Assembly: GCF_032854445.1 (NCBI RefSeq)
Contig: NC_088295.1
Coordinates: 1,616,501-1,680,500 of the forward strand
Source: Liolophura sinensis
Lineage: Eukaryota; Mollusca; Polyplacophora; Chitonida; Chitonidae
DNA: 64,000 bases
Direction: 5' to 3'
Positions 1 through 12,123 of this stretch are shown here, piece after piece. The translations under genes were made by a program, and so were the position numbers. Every line of letters starts with the position of its first letter. Position 1 is the stretch's first letter. Below the pieces are notes generated by a model. It searched no databases and had not been told where the DNA came from. It saw only the letters and a program-made list of their open reading frames with translations.

Positions 1-462
1 AGTCAACTTTATAGCACAAGGACTCAGAAGCAAGTGGTAGTCAACTTTATAGCACAAGGACTCAGAAGCAAGTGGTAGTCAACTTTATGGCACAAGGACT
101 CAGAAGCAAGTGGTAGTCAACTTTATAGCACAAGGACTCAGAAGCAAGTGGTAGTCAACTTTATAGCACAAGGACTCAGAAGCAAGTGGTAGTCAACTTT
201 ATAGCACAAGGACTCAGAAGCAAGTGGTAGTCAACTTTATGGCACAAGGACTCAGAAGCAAGTGGTAGTCAACTTTATAGCACAAGGACTCAGAAGCAAG
301 TGGTAGTCAACTTTATGGCACAAGGACTCAGAAGCAAGTGGTAGTCAACTTTATAGCACAAGGACTCAGAAGCAAGTGGTAGTCAACTTTATGGCACAAG
401 GACTCAGAAACAAGTGGTAGTCAACTTTATGGCACAAGGACTCAGAAGCAAGTGGTAGTCAA
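1..462. repeat. 38-bp minisatellite, about 12 copies
   Basis: Near-identical 38-bp units start at 1, 39, 77, 115 and so on. Each begins AGTCAACTTTAT and contains GGACTCAGAAGC. The main variable site is ATAGCA versus ATGGCA. The array is cut by the left edge of the window, so its true length is unknown. A diverged partial copy reappears at about 796-829 beyond a SINE, so the array was once longer or was split by the insertion. Confidence 0.97.
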
Positions 463-493
463 GCTTCTAACTGTAAAACAAAATGATTCAAAA

Positions 494-764
494 GTTTATT
501 TATTTATGTGTTTATTTGATTGGTGTTTAACGCCGTGATCAAGAATATTTCACTTATACGACGGAGATCAGCATTATGGTGTGAGGAAACCGGGTAGAGC
601 CCAGCGGAAACCCACGACCATCCGTAGGTTGTCATACCTTTTCACGTACGGCCGGAGAGAAAGCCAGCATGAACTGGGCTTGAACTCATAGCGACTGCAT
701 TGGTGAGAGGCCCCTAGGTCATTGTGTCGCGCTGCCCTGCTAGCCTCCTCGGTCACGAAGGCGC
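494..764 (-). mobile_element. tRNA-derived SINE, family A, nearly full length
   Basis: Read on the minus strand it has a tRNA-like head at about 764, a body with the GGAAACCGGG / CCCACGACCATCCG block, the ATATTTCACTTATACGACGG block and an A-rich tail of AAATAAATA type. The same body occurs at 9794-9949, 12124-12380 and 14536-14750, which shows a dispersed family. I associate this consensus with molluscan genomes, but that is memory and not a database match. It carries no protein and would depend on LINE machinery for mobility. Confidence 0.8.
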
Positions 765-795
765 CCGATTCCAAATTTAATGGTTGTCATTCTTA

Positions 796-829
796 TATAG
801 CACAAGAACTCAGAAGGTAGTGGTAGTAA
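796..829. repeat. Orphan diverged copy of the 38-bp minisatellite
   Basis: TATAGCACAAGAACTCAGAA followed by GTAGTGGTAGT matches the unit of the 1-462 array with a few changes. It lies just beyond the SINE at 494-764. Confidence 0.7.
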
Positions 830-907
830 CATGAAACAACAGAGGGCATGGGTATGTTCTGTTGTTGTGCAGAAGGCTAAATCTGACGACAACGGTGGCA
901 ATCTGAT

Positions 908-3900
908 GGCAAGGTAGACAACTCTGTACACGTATGGCAGCCACAGCGATCTGGGAATACCAAAATAGCAAGGTAGACCACTCGGGGTACACGCATGGCA
1001 GGCACAGCGACCTGGGAATACTACAACGGCAAGGTAGACAGCTCTGTGTACACGCATGGCAGCCATGGCGATCTGGGACATACTACAACGGCAAGGTAGA
1101 CCACTCTGTGTTCACGCATGTCAGCCATAGCGATCTGGGACATACTACAACGGTAAAGTAGACAGCTCTGTGTACACGCATGGCAGCCAGAGCGATCTGC
1201 GACATACTACAACGGCAAGGTCGACCACTCTGTGTACACGCATGGCAGCCAGAGCGATCTGGGAATACTACAACGGCAAGGTAGGCCACTCTGTGTACAC
1301 TTATGGCAGCCATAGCGATCTGGAACATACTACAACGGCAAGGTAGACCACTCTGTGTACACGCATGTCAGCCATAGCGATCTGGGACATACTACAACGG
1401 CAAGGTAGACCACTCTGTGTACACGCATGGCGGCCATAGCCATCTGGGAATACTACAACGACAAGGTCGACCACTCTGTGTACACGCATGGCGGCCATAG
1501 CCATCTGGGACATACTACAACGACAAGGTAGACCACTCTGTGTACACTTATGGCAGCCATAGCGATCTGGGACATACTACAACGACAAGGTAGACCACTC
1601 TGTGTACACTTATGGCAGCCATAGCGATCTGGGACATACTACAACGACAAGGTAGACAACTCTGTGTACACGCATGGCGGCCATAGCCATCTGGGACATA
1701 CTACAACGGCAAGGTAGACCACTCTGTGTACACGTATGGCAGCCATAGCGATCTGGGACATACTACAACGGCAAGGTAGACCACTCTGTGTACACTTATG
1801 GCAGCCATAGCGATCTGGGACAACAACGGCAAGGTAGACCACTCTGTGTACACGTATGGCAGGCATGGCGATCTGGGACATACTACAACGGCAAGGTAGA
1901 CAGCTCTGTGTTCACGCATGGCAGCCATAGCGATCTGGGAATACTACAACGGCAAGGTAAACCACTCTGTGTACACGTATGTCAGCCATAGCCATCTGGG
2001 ACATACTACAACGGCAAGGTCGACCACTCTGTGTACACGCATGGCAGCCATAGCGATCTGGGAATACTACAACGACAAGGTAGACAGCTCTGTGTACACG
2101 CATGGCAGCCATAGCGATCTGGGACATACTACAACGGCAAGGTAGACAGCTCTGTGTACACGCATGGCAGCCAGAGCGATCTGGGAATACTACAACGGCA
2201 AGGTAGACCACTCTGTGTACACGTATGGCAGCCAGAGCGATCTGGGACATACTACAACGGCAAGGTAGACAGCTCTGTGTACACGCATGGCAGCCATAGC
2301 GATCTGGGACATACTACAACGGCAAGGTAGACAACTCCATGTACACACATGGTAGTCATAGCGATCTGGGAATACTACAACGGCAAGGTAGACCACTCTG
2401 TGTACACGCATGGCGGCCATAGCGATCTGGGAATACTACAACGACAAGGTAGACCACTCTGTGTACACGCATGGCAGCCATAGCCATCTGGGACATACTA
2501 CAACGGCAAGGTAGACAGCTCTGTGTACACTTATGGCAGCCATAGCGACCTGGGACCTACTACAACGGCAAGGTAGACAACTCTGTGTTCACGCATGGCA
2601 GCCAGAGCGATCTGGGACCTACTACAACGGCAAGGTAGACAACTCCATGTACACACATGGTAGCCATAGCGATCTGGGAATACTACAACGGCAAGGTAGG
2701 CCACTCTGTGTACACGCATGGCAGCCAGAGCAATCTGGGAATACTACAACGGCAAGGTAGACAGCTCTGTGTACACGCATGGCAGCCATAGCGATCTGGG
2801 AATACAACAACGGCAACGTAGTACACCACTCTGTGTACACGCATGGCAGCCATAGCGTTCTGGGACATACTACAACGACAAGGTAGACAACTCTGTGTAC
2901 ATGCATGGCAGCCAGAGCGATCTGGGACATACTACAACGGCAAGGTAGACAACTCCATGTACACACATGGTAGCCATAGCGATCTGGGAATACTACAACG
3001 GCAAGGTAGACCACTCTGTGTACACGCATGGCAGCCAGAGCCATCTGGGAATACTACAACGGCAAGGTAGACCACTCTGTGTACACGTATGGCAGCCATA
3101 GCGATCTGGGAATACTACAACGGCAAGGTAGACAACTCTGTGTACACGTATGGCAGCCATAGCGATCTGGGAATACTACAATGGCAAGGTAGACCACTCT
3201 GTGTACACGTATGTCAGCCATGGCGATATGGGAATACTACAACGGCAAGGTAGACCACTCTGTGTACACGTATGGCAGCCATAGCGATCTGGGAATACTA
3301 CAACGGCAAGGTAGACCACTCTGTGTACACGCATGGCAGCCAGAGCCATCTGGGAATACTACAACGGCAAGGTAGACCACTCTGTGTACACGTATGGCAG
3401 CCATAGCGATCTGGGAATACTACCACGGCAAGGTAGACCACTCTGTATACACGCATGGCGGCCATAGCGATCTGGGAATACTACAACGGCAAGGTAGACC
3501 ACTCTGTGTACATGTATGGCAGCCATAGCCATCTGGGAATACTACCACGGCAAGGTAGACCACTCTGTATACACTTATGGCAGCCATAGCGATCTATGAC
3601 ATACTACAACGGCAAGGTCGACCACTCTGTGTACATGTATGGCAGCCATGGCGATCTGGGAATACTACAAAGGCAAGGTAGACCACTCCATGTACACGTA
3701 TGGTAGCGATAGCGATCTGGGAATACTACAACGGCAAGGTAGACCACTCTGTGTACACGTATGGCAGCCATGGCGATCTGGGAATACTACAACGGCAAGG
3801 TAGACCACTCTCTGTACACGCATGGCAGCCATGGCGATCTGGGACATACTACAACGGTAAGGTAGACCACTCCATGTACACGTATGGCAGCCATGGCGAT

Positions 3901-4130
3901 CTGGGAATACTACAACGGCAAGGTAGACCACTCTGTGTACACGTATGGCAGCCAGAGCGATCTGGGAATACTACAACGGCAAGGTAGACCACTCTGTGTA
4001 CACGTATGGCAGCCATAGCGATCTGGGACATACTACAACGGTAAGGTAGACCGCTCTGTGTACACGCATGGCAATACTGGAAATATTACAACGGCAAGGT
4101 TAATAACTCCGTCTACACACATAGCGACAA
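908..4130. repeat. 61/62-bp satellite, about 52 copies
   Basis: The unit contains GGCAAGGTAGACCACTCTG, TACACGCATGGCAGCCA and GCGATCTGGG. It comes in two lengths, ending GACATACTACAAC (62 bp) or GAATACTACAAC (61 bp). These indels shift the reading frame from unit to unit, so the many 60-140 codon ORFs on both strands switch frame and do not represent one repeated peptide. Copies decay at both ends (about 908-960 and 4050-4130), as expected for an array homogenised from its centre. Confidence 0.97.
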
Positions 4131-4700
4131 TCGAGAATGCATTAATCACTTATTGCTCGGAATATTGTTGTGTATAGGTATTACTTTTAGTTTGAATGGA
4201 ATTTGGTAAGCAGCCTGACTCCTTCAGACGAGTAATCAAATCTAAATTAACCGATTATAGGCGGCTAAAACTGATGGATGAAAAATATTTACTTCGCTTC
4301 CTTGTGGCTTCTTAAGTGTCTCAGTTCTTATTTCCCTGTAATGAAATAAACTTTGGCAAATCTGGGTTTCCGTGTTGCAGATGTGGCGTTGCAGGGATCA
4401 GAATGAAGATTGTCCCTATACATTTGTAGTTTCCATTTCTCTATCGTGTCTCATTTTGTCGTGCATTTTAGCGCCTCAAAACAAACAATAGCAGAAGTTT
4501 TTCTTCTCAAAGACGCCTCAAAGCCTTAAAAAATAGTTAACAATGCTTGACTTTGTCCCCGTGGTTTATAGGCCTGTCCCATGACGGTCGACGTTGTCCC
4601 CATGATTTTTAGACCTTTCCCGGAACGTTTAACTGAGTACACGTGGTTTGTAAGCCTTTCCGATAGACTTCTTTCTCTCTTTATTGATATATATTAAACT
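4131..4700. other. Unique non-coding spacer
   Basis: AT-rich unique DNA between two arrays. No ORF, splice-bounded exon or repeat was recognised. CTTTGTCCCCGTGG at about 4551 and TTGTCCCCATGA at about 4594 look like a short degenerate duplication of about 40 bp. Confidence 0.5.
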
Positions 4701-5795
4701 GCGGTGTTTTCAAAATGCACAATGTGTGAGAGCAGTGTTTCATAGGGCACGATGTGTAAGAACGGTGTTTAAGATGTATGAGAGCGGTGTTTCAAAGGGT
4801 TCAGTGAGTGAGAACGGTGTTTTAAAGGGTTCATTGTGTGAGAACGGTGTTTTGAAGGGAACGATGTGGAGTGCGTTGTTTTAAAGGGCACGATGTGCGA
4901 AAGCGGTGTTTTAAAGGGTTCATTGTATGAGAACGGTGTTTTTTAAAGGGCACGATATGTGAGAGCAAATGTTTTAAGGGGCACGATGTCTGTAAGCACA
5001 GTTTTAAAGGGCACAATGTATGAGAGCGGTGTTTTAAAGGGCACGATGTGTGAGAACTGTGTGTGTGTTTTAAAGGGTTCAGGGTGTGAGAACAGTGTTT
5101 TTTAAACGGCATATTGTGTGAGAGCGGCGTTTCAAAGGGCACGAGGGATAAGAGCGGTGTTTTAAAGGGCACGATGTGTGAGAGCAATTTTTCAAAGGGT
5201 TCAGTGTGTGAGAACGGTGCTTCAAAAGGTGTTTTAAAGGATTCATTGTATGAGAGCGGTATTTCAAAGCGGCCCAATATTTAGGAGCGGTGTTTTCAAA
5301 GGTTTCAATTTTGAGAGCGGTGTTTGCAAAGAGCACATCCAATGTTTAGGGGCGCTGTTTTCAAAGGGCACATGCAGTTTTTAGGCGGGGTATTTTCAAA
5401 GGGCACAATGTTTAGGAGCGGTGTTTTCAATGAGCACAATGTTTAGGAGCGGTGCTTTCAAAGGTTACAATTTTGAGAGTAGTGTTTTAAAAGGGCACAT
5501 GTAATTTTTAGGTGGGGTGTTTCCAAAGAGCACATGCAATCTTTAGGAGGGGTGTTTTCAAAGAGTACATGTAATATTTAGCAGGGGTGTTTCCAAAGAG
5601 CACATGCAATCTTTAGGAGGGGTGTTTTCAAAGAGCACAATATTTGGGAGCGGTGTTTTCAAGAGACACATGGAATGTTTGACAGTGATGTTTTCAAAGG
5701 GCATATTCAATGCTTTGGCGCTGTGTTTTCAAAGGGCACAAAGTGTTGGAGAGGTGTTTTCGAAAGGCACCATGTTAGGGAGCATCTTTGATATG
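4701..5795. repeat. 30-35-bp degenerate minisatellite, about 33 copies
   Basis: The core is AAAGGGCACGATGTG...GAGCGGTGTTTT, about 30 bp in the left half. The right half (about 5280-5795) carries a related subfamily with CACATGCAATCTTTAGGAG and units near 35 bp. The two halves share GGTGTTTT and CAAAG but differ in the middle, so the array diversified by position. ORFs here are repeat artefacts. Confidence 0.93.
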
Positions 5796-7302
5796 TGCTG
5801 AACAAATCAAAACCATTCCTAATCATCCATGGTGAAATAACTAGCACTTTCCATCGAGTCGGTAATCATCATCAAGTAGGTGGTTTTAAGTGTCTGACAT
5901 ACTACAGGCCGATGAATGTTCAACGATGGCAACAAGCCACATAGGTACAACTTAAAGCCCTACTCCCTTCATCCGCTTCCCAGATTCTCGCGCAGGTGTT
6001 TAGCGAACTGTGGAGCTAAAAGAGCTGTCGGTCGCACTGACAGATGCCTACCTACCATTCATACGTGGGCCATACGTATATACAGCTGTCAGCCGAATCT
6101 GTACATAGCCCAGATCCTTCTAGGTGGAGATTTTACCAGGGCCTATAATACGTCAGTATTTTGTAGGCACTTCTATTATTTACCTAATCGTTCAAAGGGC
6201 AGTACTTGGTTTACCCCAACTGCAGCGTTTCATTAAAACAACATTTCAAAACTTTTTTTCCAGTTTTAAAATTTCATTCAGTTTGGGCGGAAATATTCAC
6301 TTTTTCACCTTACTCGTCAGCTTGACGGGTGGAACTATTTTGTAAGCTTGTTTATTTATTTATTTATTTTTTATCAGTTCACAAGATGACTTATAAGTCT
6401 ATGCACAATCAGCCCATTTCGGTGATGCAATATCAGGGGACCCACCCGGCGTATTTCACCGGAATTTACGCGGCTAACCTCACTCTGATAACCTATTTCC
6501 TTCCGAAATAATGCAAACCGGCTATCACGTCAGGAAAAACACGGTGTGCCGGGAGATGTGGAATGAGTGAGTGAGTGAGTGAGTGGATGGGTTCCGGAAA
6601 TGTGGAATGTATGACAAGTAACTGCAATCAAATTTACACGACCAGATACGCATGCTATAGATATAATCTAAAACGATGCCTCAGGTCTTGTTGAAAAATT
6701 AACTGAGAATCACAGCTGCAGTGGTTTCAATCCGATTACTAAACTGGTAAGGCCTTAACTTTCCTTGTCCGATGCGGTCTAGTGTTTATCGTACGTGAAT
6801 GACAAATTCTTGAGCACAACGTGTACTAAACATGAAACAAATAAAGGGAAACTATTGACTGTATGAGCCCTATTATTTGATTAATACTGATTAATCAAAT
6901 TAATTATTTGATTAATGCCACTGATAACCACCAATCAAATAAATAAGTAAATAAATTTAACACCAAACATGGTTCGGTTAAGCGCTTTTTCATGTAAGCC
7001 GTCTTTAGAATTCTCACCTCCATTTACTGACTAGACTTGAAATACAAAGCAATATGAAGAAGGAGCAAGAATAAAGATATAGCGCCGATACACTGCTGTG
7101 CGTGAAGTCTAGAAAAACACGATCTGGTTAAACTTTCAAAAGTACGCTTTATTCATTACTGTGAGCAACAGGGGGTGGCACGAGCCACAAATGACGTGTG
7201 GAAAGATGGGATAGTCAGAAGACGTAAAAACAGATAGCTTTGAATATCATGTAGCAGCTGGCTGTCGAGGTCTGCCGTATACCCTTATGTTATTTCTATA
7301 CC
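5796..7302. other. Unique non-coding DNA with microsatellites
   Basis: No gene was recognised. ORFs of 60-106 codons at about 5916-6511 overlap each other in different frames and show no domain. It contains a TTTATTTA run near 6350-6375, a (GAGT)n run at about 6566-6592 and AATCAAATAAATAAGTAAAT at about 6926-6945, which resembles the A-rich 3' tail of SINE family A. Confidence 0.5.
6914..6957 (+). mobile_element. Possible 3' tail fragment of SINE family A
   Basis: ACCAATCAAATAAATAAG resembles the extreme 3' end of the copies at 9794-9949 and 12124-12380 (ACACCAATCAAATAAATAAA). Only about 40 bp is present, so this could be a chance AT-rich match. Confidence 0.35.
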
Positions 7303-9552
7303 GAAATGTGGCGTGTGTTGTTATTTGTTGTGATCTGGACAGAATGTGAGGGAATGTGGCGTGTGATGTTCTCTTTTTTGTGATCCCAACAGAGTGTACG
7401 ACGACACCGCTTCTCCTACGGGAATGTGGTTTGTTCACTTTGTTGTGATCCCAACAAACTGTACGACCAGACTGCTTCTCCTACAGGAATATGGCGTGTT
7501 CACGGTGTTGTGAATGGGACAGAGTGTACGGAACAAACCGCTTCTCCTACGGGAATGTGGTGTGTTAACTTTGTTGTGACCTGGACAGAGTGTACGACGA
7601 CACCGCTTCTCCTACGGGAATGTGGTGTGTTCACTTTGTTGTGATCCCAACAGAGTGTACGACCAAACCGCTTCTCCTACAGGAATGTGGTGTGTTCACT
7701 TTGTTGTGATCCCAACAGAGTGTACGACCAAACCGCTTCTCCTACGGGAATGTGGTGTGTTCACTTTGTTGTGATCCCAACAGAGTGTACGACGACACCG
7801 CTTCTCCTACGGGAATGTGGTGTTTTCACTTTGTTGTGACCTGGACAGAGTGTACGACCACTCCGCTTCTCCTACCGGAATGTGGTGTGTTCACTTTGTT
7901 GTGATCCCAACAGAGTGTACGGCCAAACCGCTTCTCCTACGGGAATGTGGTGTTTTCACTTTGTTGTGATCCCAACAGAGTGTACGGAACAAACCGCTTC
8001 TCCTACAGGAATGTGGTGTGTTCACTTTGTTGTGACCTGGACAGAGTGTACGACCACTCTGCTTCTCCTACGGGAATGTGGTGTGTTCACTTTGTTGTGA
8101 CCTGGACAGAGTGTACGACCAAACCGCTTCTCCTACGGGAATGTGGTTTGTTCACTTTGTTGTGATCCCAACAGAGTGTACGGAACAAACTGCTTCTCCT
8201 ACAGGAATGTGGTGTGTTCACTTTGTTGTGACCTGGACAGAGTGTACGACGACACCGCTTCTCCTACAGGAATGTGGTGTGTTCACTTTGTTGTGATCCC
8301 AACAGAGTGTACGACGACACCGCTTCTCCTACGGGAATGTGGTGTGTTCACTTTGTTGTGACCTGGACAGAGTGTACGGAACAAACCGCTTCTCCTACAG
8401 GAATGTGGTGTGTTCACTTTGTTGTGACCTGGACAGAGTGTACGACGACACCGCTTCTCCTACGGGAATGTGGTGTGTTTACTTTGTTGTGACCTGGACA
8501 GAGTGTACGACCAAACCGCTTCTCCTACGGGAATGTGGTGTGTTCACTTTGTTGTGACCTGGACAGAGTGTACGACCAAACCGCTTCTCCTACGGGAATG
8601 TGGTGTGTTAACTTTGTTGTGATCCCAACAGAGTGTACGACCAAACCGCTTCTCCTACGGGAATGTGGTGTGTTAACTTTGTTGTGATCCCAACAGAGTG
8701 TACGACGACACCGCTTCTCCTACAGGAATGTGGTGTGTTCACTTTGTTGTGATCCCAACAGAGTGTACGGCCAAACCGCTTCTCCTACGGGAATGTGGTG
8801 TTTTCACTTTGTTGTGACCTGGACAGAGTGTACGACCACACCGCTTCTCCTACGGGAATGTGGTTTGTTCACTTTGTTGTGATCCCAACAGAGTGTACGA
8901 CGACACCGCTTCTCCTACGGGAATGTGGTGTGTTCACTTTGTTGTGACCTGGACAGAGTGTACGACCACACCGCTTCTCCTACAGGAATGTGGTGTGTTC
9001 ACTTTGTTGTGACCTGGACAGAGTGTACGACGACACCGCTTTTCCTACGGGAATTTGGCGTATGTTAACTTTGTTGTGATCCAGACAAGACTGCACGGGA
9101 ATGTGGCCGTGTGATGTTCTCTTTGTTTTGATCCGGACAGTGTTTACGGCCCACCGCTTCTCCTACTGGAATTTTGTGTGTTCACTATGTTGTAATCCGG
9201 ACATAATGTATGGGCCCACCGCTTCTCCTAAGGGAATGTGGCATGTGTTCACTTTGTTGTGATCCAGACAGAGTGTACGGGAATGTGGCGTGTGGTGTTC
9301 TCTTTGTTGGGATCCGGACAGAGTGTACCACCGACAGCTTCTCCAATACACGGGAATGTGGCGTATGTTTACTTTGTTGTAATCCGAACAGAGGTGTACG
9401 GCGCACTGCTTTTCTTACGGGAATGTGGCGTATGTTTACTTTGTTGTAATCCGAACAGAAGTGTACGGCGCACCGCTTCTCTTACGGGAATGCGGCGTAT
9501 GTTTACTTTGTTGTGATCCGGACAGAGTGCACGGCCAAACCGCTTCTCTTAC
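7303..9552. repeat. 65-bp satellite, about 34 copies
   Basis: The unit contains GGGAATGTGGTGTGTTCAC, TTTGTTGTGA and CCGCTTCTCCTAC. Two positions carry discrete alternatives: GATCCCAAC or GACCTGGAC, then ACGACCA, ACGACGACA, ACGGAACA or ACGGCCA. The centre (about 7400-9050) is highly uniform; the flanks (7303-7390, 9060-9552) are diverged and have indels. The repeated 72-codon ORFs all start at the same ATG within different units and are repeat artefacts. Confidence 0.97.
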
Positions 9553-9793
9553 ACAAATACCTTTCTTATTTGTTTGACTTCTTCAGATGCACTTTAAACA
9601 TGCAGTTACCGGCATTGTCTTGAAGTGATACAAGTTAACCCAAATCTGCGCCATTAATCTACGCCAATGTGAATGTATATTTACATCAAAGTGAACTTTT
9701 TACCATTTATTGAATCAAACCTTCAATAAACTTGTTTTACTCTGAACGATTTGGGGACAAGCAATATATTAAGGCTTGTGCATTGCTTCCATA
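9553..9793. other. Unique non-coding spacer
   Basis: AT-rich sequence between the 65-bp array and a SINE fragment. No coding or RNA feature was recognised. Confidence 0.5.
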
Positions 9794-9949
9794 CATGGGA
9801 AGGTATTGCATCAACCTGCGGATGGTTGTGGGTTTCCCCCGGGCTCTGCCCGATTTCCTCCCACCATAATGCTGGCCGCCGTCATATGAGTGAAATATTC
9901 TTGAGTACGGTGTAAAACATCAATCAAATAAATAAATAAAATATTAATT
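9794..9949 (+). mobile_element. SINE family A, 5'-truncated copy
   Basis: Starts within the body (CATGGGAAGG), continues through AACCTGCGGATGG, GGGCTCTGCCCG, the GTGAAATATTCTTGAG block and ends with CAATCAAATAAATAAAT. The tRNA-like head is missing, which fits 5' truncation during target-primed reverse transcription. Confidence 0.8.
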
Positions 9950-11415
9950 GGATTTTGCAATATTTTATGAGCACACGTAGAATAAACCTGGCATAGTTCC
10001 TGTCGTTCTAGAAGGATTCTATTCCAAAACATTTTGATCAGTCCAGTATTAAAACATCCATTACAGCCACCATATTGGCCCAACATATATGAAAGCAACC
10101 CTGTTGGTAACCTTACTATATTGTCCAAACATCAATGACAGCTTCACAGTTCGTAAAACATGTGTGCCAGTAGCCCTGTTGGTATAACATGTGTGACAGC
10201 GATGTGTGGTATAACATACATGTGTAGCGGGATAAACCAGTTATCGTATACATACTGACCTTTCGACCAAACATCTACAGTTAAACCGATCTTTGGGCCG
10301 AAACGATATTATTGACCTATTGACACACGCGCTGAACAACCCTATTGTTTTTTGTTGAGTGGCGATTATATAGCCCGAAATTTATCTTGTTACAGAAACT
10401 AAAACTCTGACGAATTCTCCAAAATATTGGCGTACCGGTGTGCAACTACTCCAATGACTGTTACGAAAAACAAAATACCTGGTATGGTAAGGCCAGCAAT
10501 TGGCCCAAGTACAAGAAGCTGTGCACCTCAAAAAGCGACACTGACTATAGATGTGAGTGACAGCTGCCGACACACGCGTAAGGCTACTTCTCCTTTCAGT
10601 TCTGTTTTACTCTTCTTTTCCTATATGGCAAGCATACGACTCCTACAGCTCCAAACATACACTGAAGCGATGTATAGGTCAGAAAATCGAAAAATGATAG
10701 CCTGCTCCATTCACACTAAAATATCTTTTATTGGGATTAAACAATCACTGCACCACAAATGTGACTTTTGAGCGCGCAGTTATGCACCAGTCAATTAAAT
10801 ACATATATAGCAAAATGTTCAGCCTAATACTTCCGCTACGCGTAACCTGTTAATGATAGCTAGAGGACCACGTGTTCTCTTAGTCAGGACTTACCTATAA
10901 CTTCCTTATGGTTGCCACACATTACGTAATACCATAGCTTAACAATTATCCATTCTAATTTCTGATAATACTTAATACTTTTTTAATGCAAGCCAGCCGT
11001 TATCTTTTCTCACATCAAAAACATGATGGCAAAGCAAAATAGAACCACAAAGATTTGAACTCCTCCTCAAGGTGCAACCTGTTCTCCATAGTTACTGCTT
11101 TTTTTAGTTTTTTTGTTTTATTTTGAAAATACATTTTTTCACCACAGTTGAGGACATATAACGTTTACTGCATCGTTTAAATGTTAAAACGAGAAAAGAG
11201 CTAGATGAAAACTGACAGTACATTGTACCAAGAAACATAAAGCCGACAGACTATGGCAGATGTACGGATTTCAAACTTGCCAAAACAAAACAAAACTAAT
11301 CACATTCTAAAGTTTATTTTTTCACATATGGAGACAAACGTTAGCCAAAATGAAACTTCGGCAGCACGTAAAAATACACACACGACGGTTTCAGTGAATT
11401 TGCACATTCTTATCG
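9950..11415. other. Unique DNA, mostly without recognisable features
   Basis: Short ORFs overlap on both strands and none has a recognised domain. The segment 10399-10526 is discussed separately because its minus strand could encode a membrane segment with an acceptor-like AG in front. No array or TE was recognised elsewhere in this stretch. Confidence 0.45.
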
Positions 11416-11748
11416 TACCTCTCTGCGGTCAATACTTCGCCCTACAGTACCTCTCTGCGCCCGATACTCCGCCTTACCCTACCTCTCTGCGCCGACATTC
11501 CGCCTTACCCGACCTCTATGCGGCAGACATTCCGCCTTATCGCGCCTCTCTGTGGCCGATACTGCGCCTTACCGTACTTCTCTGCGGCCGATATTCCGCC
11601 TTACCCTACCTCTATGCGGCAGACATTCCGCCTTATCGCGCCTCTCTGCGGCCGATACTGCGCCTTACCGTACTTCTCTGCGGCCGATACTCCGCCTTAC
11701 CCTACCTCTCCGCGGTCGATACTCCGCCTTATCATGCCTTACAGTACC
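11416..11748. repeat. 32-bp minisatellite with 96-bp higher-order unit
   Basis: The core is CCTCTCTGCGGCCGATACT then CCGCCTTACC, 32 bp, about 10 copies. A run of three different 32-mers (96 bp) from about 11517 is repeated almost exactly from about 11613. Because 96 is a multiple of 3, all three plus-strand frames stay open here, which explains the overlapping 74-169 codon ORFs. Confidence 0.93.
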
Positions 11749-12104
11749 AGGCCCTTTATTGAAACAAACTCCCTAAGAATTTTATTGATACGTAAAGACT
11801 GAAATTAAAATGGATATTATAAAAGACGTACAGCATAGAGAATAGATCCAGATCAGCGACGGCAGTATGATATGGTCACACGTATCCTATAAAATACGGC
11901 CTCTTGTCAGTTTACCTCAGTTAGGGTTTTATTCTAACTGTTCATGTAAAAGTATAAATACATGTAGTAGCAAATTACACACTCCCTAGTACCGTGGCTT
12001 AAGTAGAATTAGGTAAAAAACAATGCAGTGATGTTATTTATTAGATGACGTGCTCCTTGTTTCGCGGTATGAATCTTTATTAATATTTCTTCCTAGTACA
12101 CTAT
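11749..12104. other. Unique non-coding spacer
   Basis: AT-rich sequence with no ORF, RNA gene or repeat recognised. It ends at the left target-site duplication of the SINE at 12124. Confidence 0.5.
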
Positions 12105-12123
12105 ATCACAGACGTCCATGAAA

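Noticed and set aside
11253-11762. 169-codon plus-strand ORF
   Set aside because: Two thirds of it is the 32/96-bp minisatellite, with other frames equally open.
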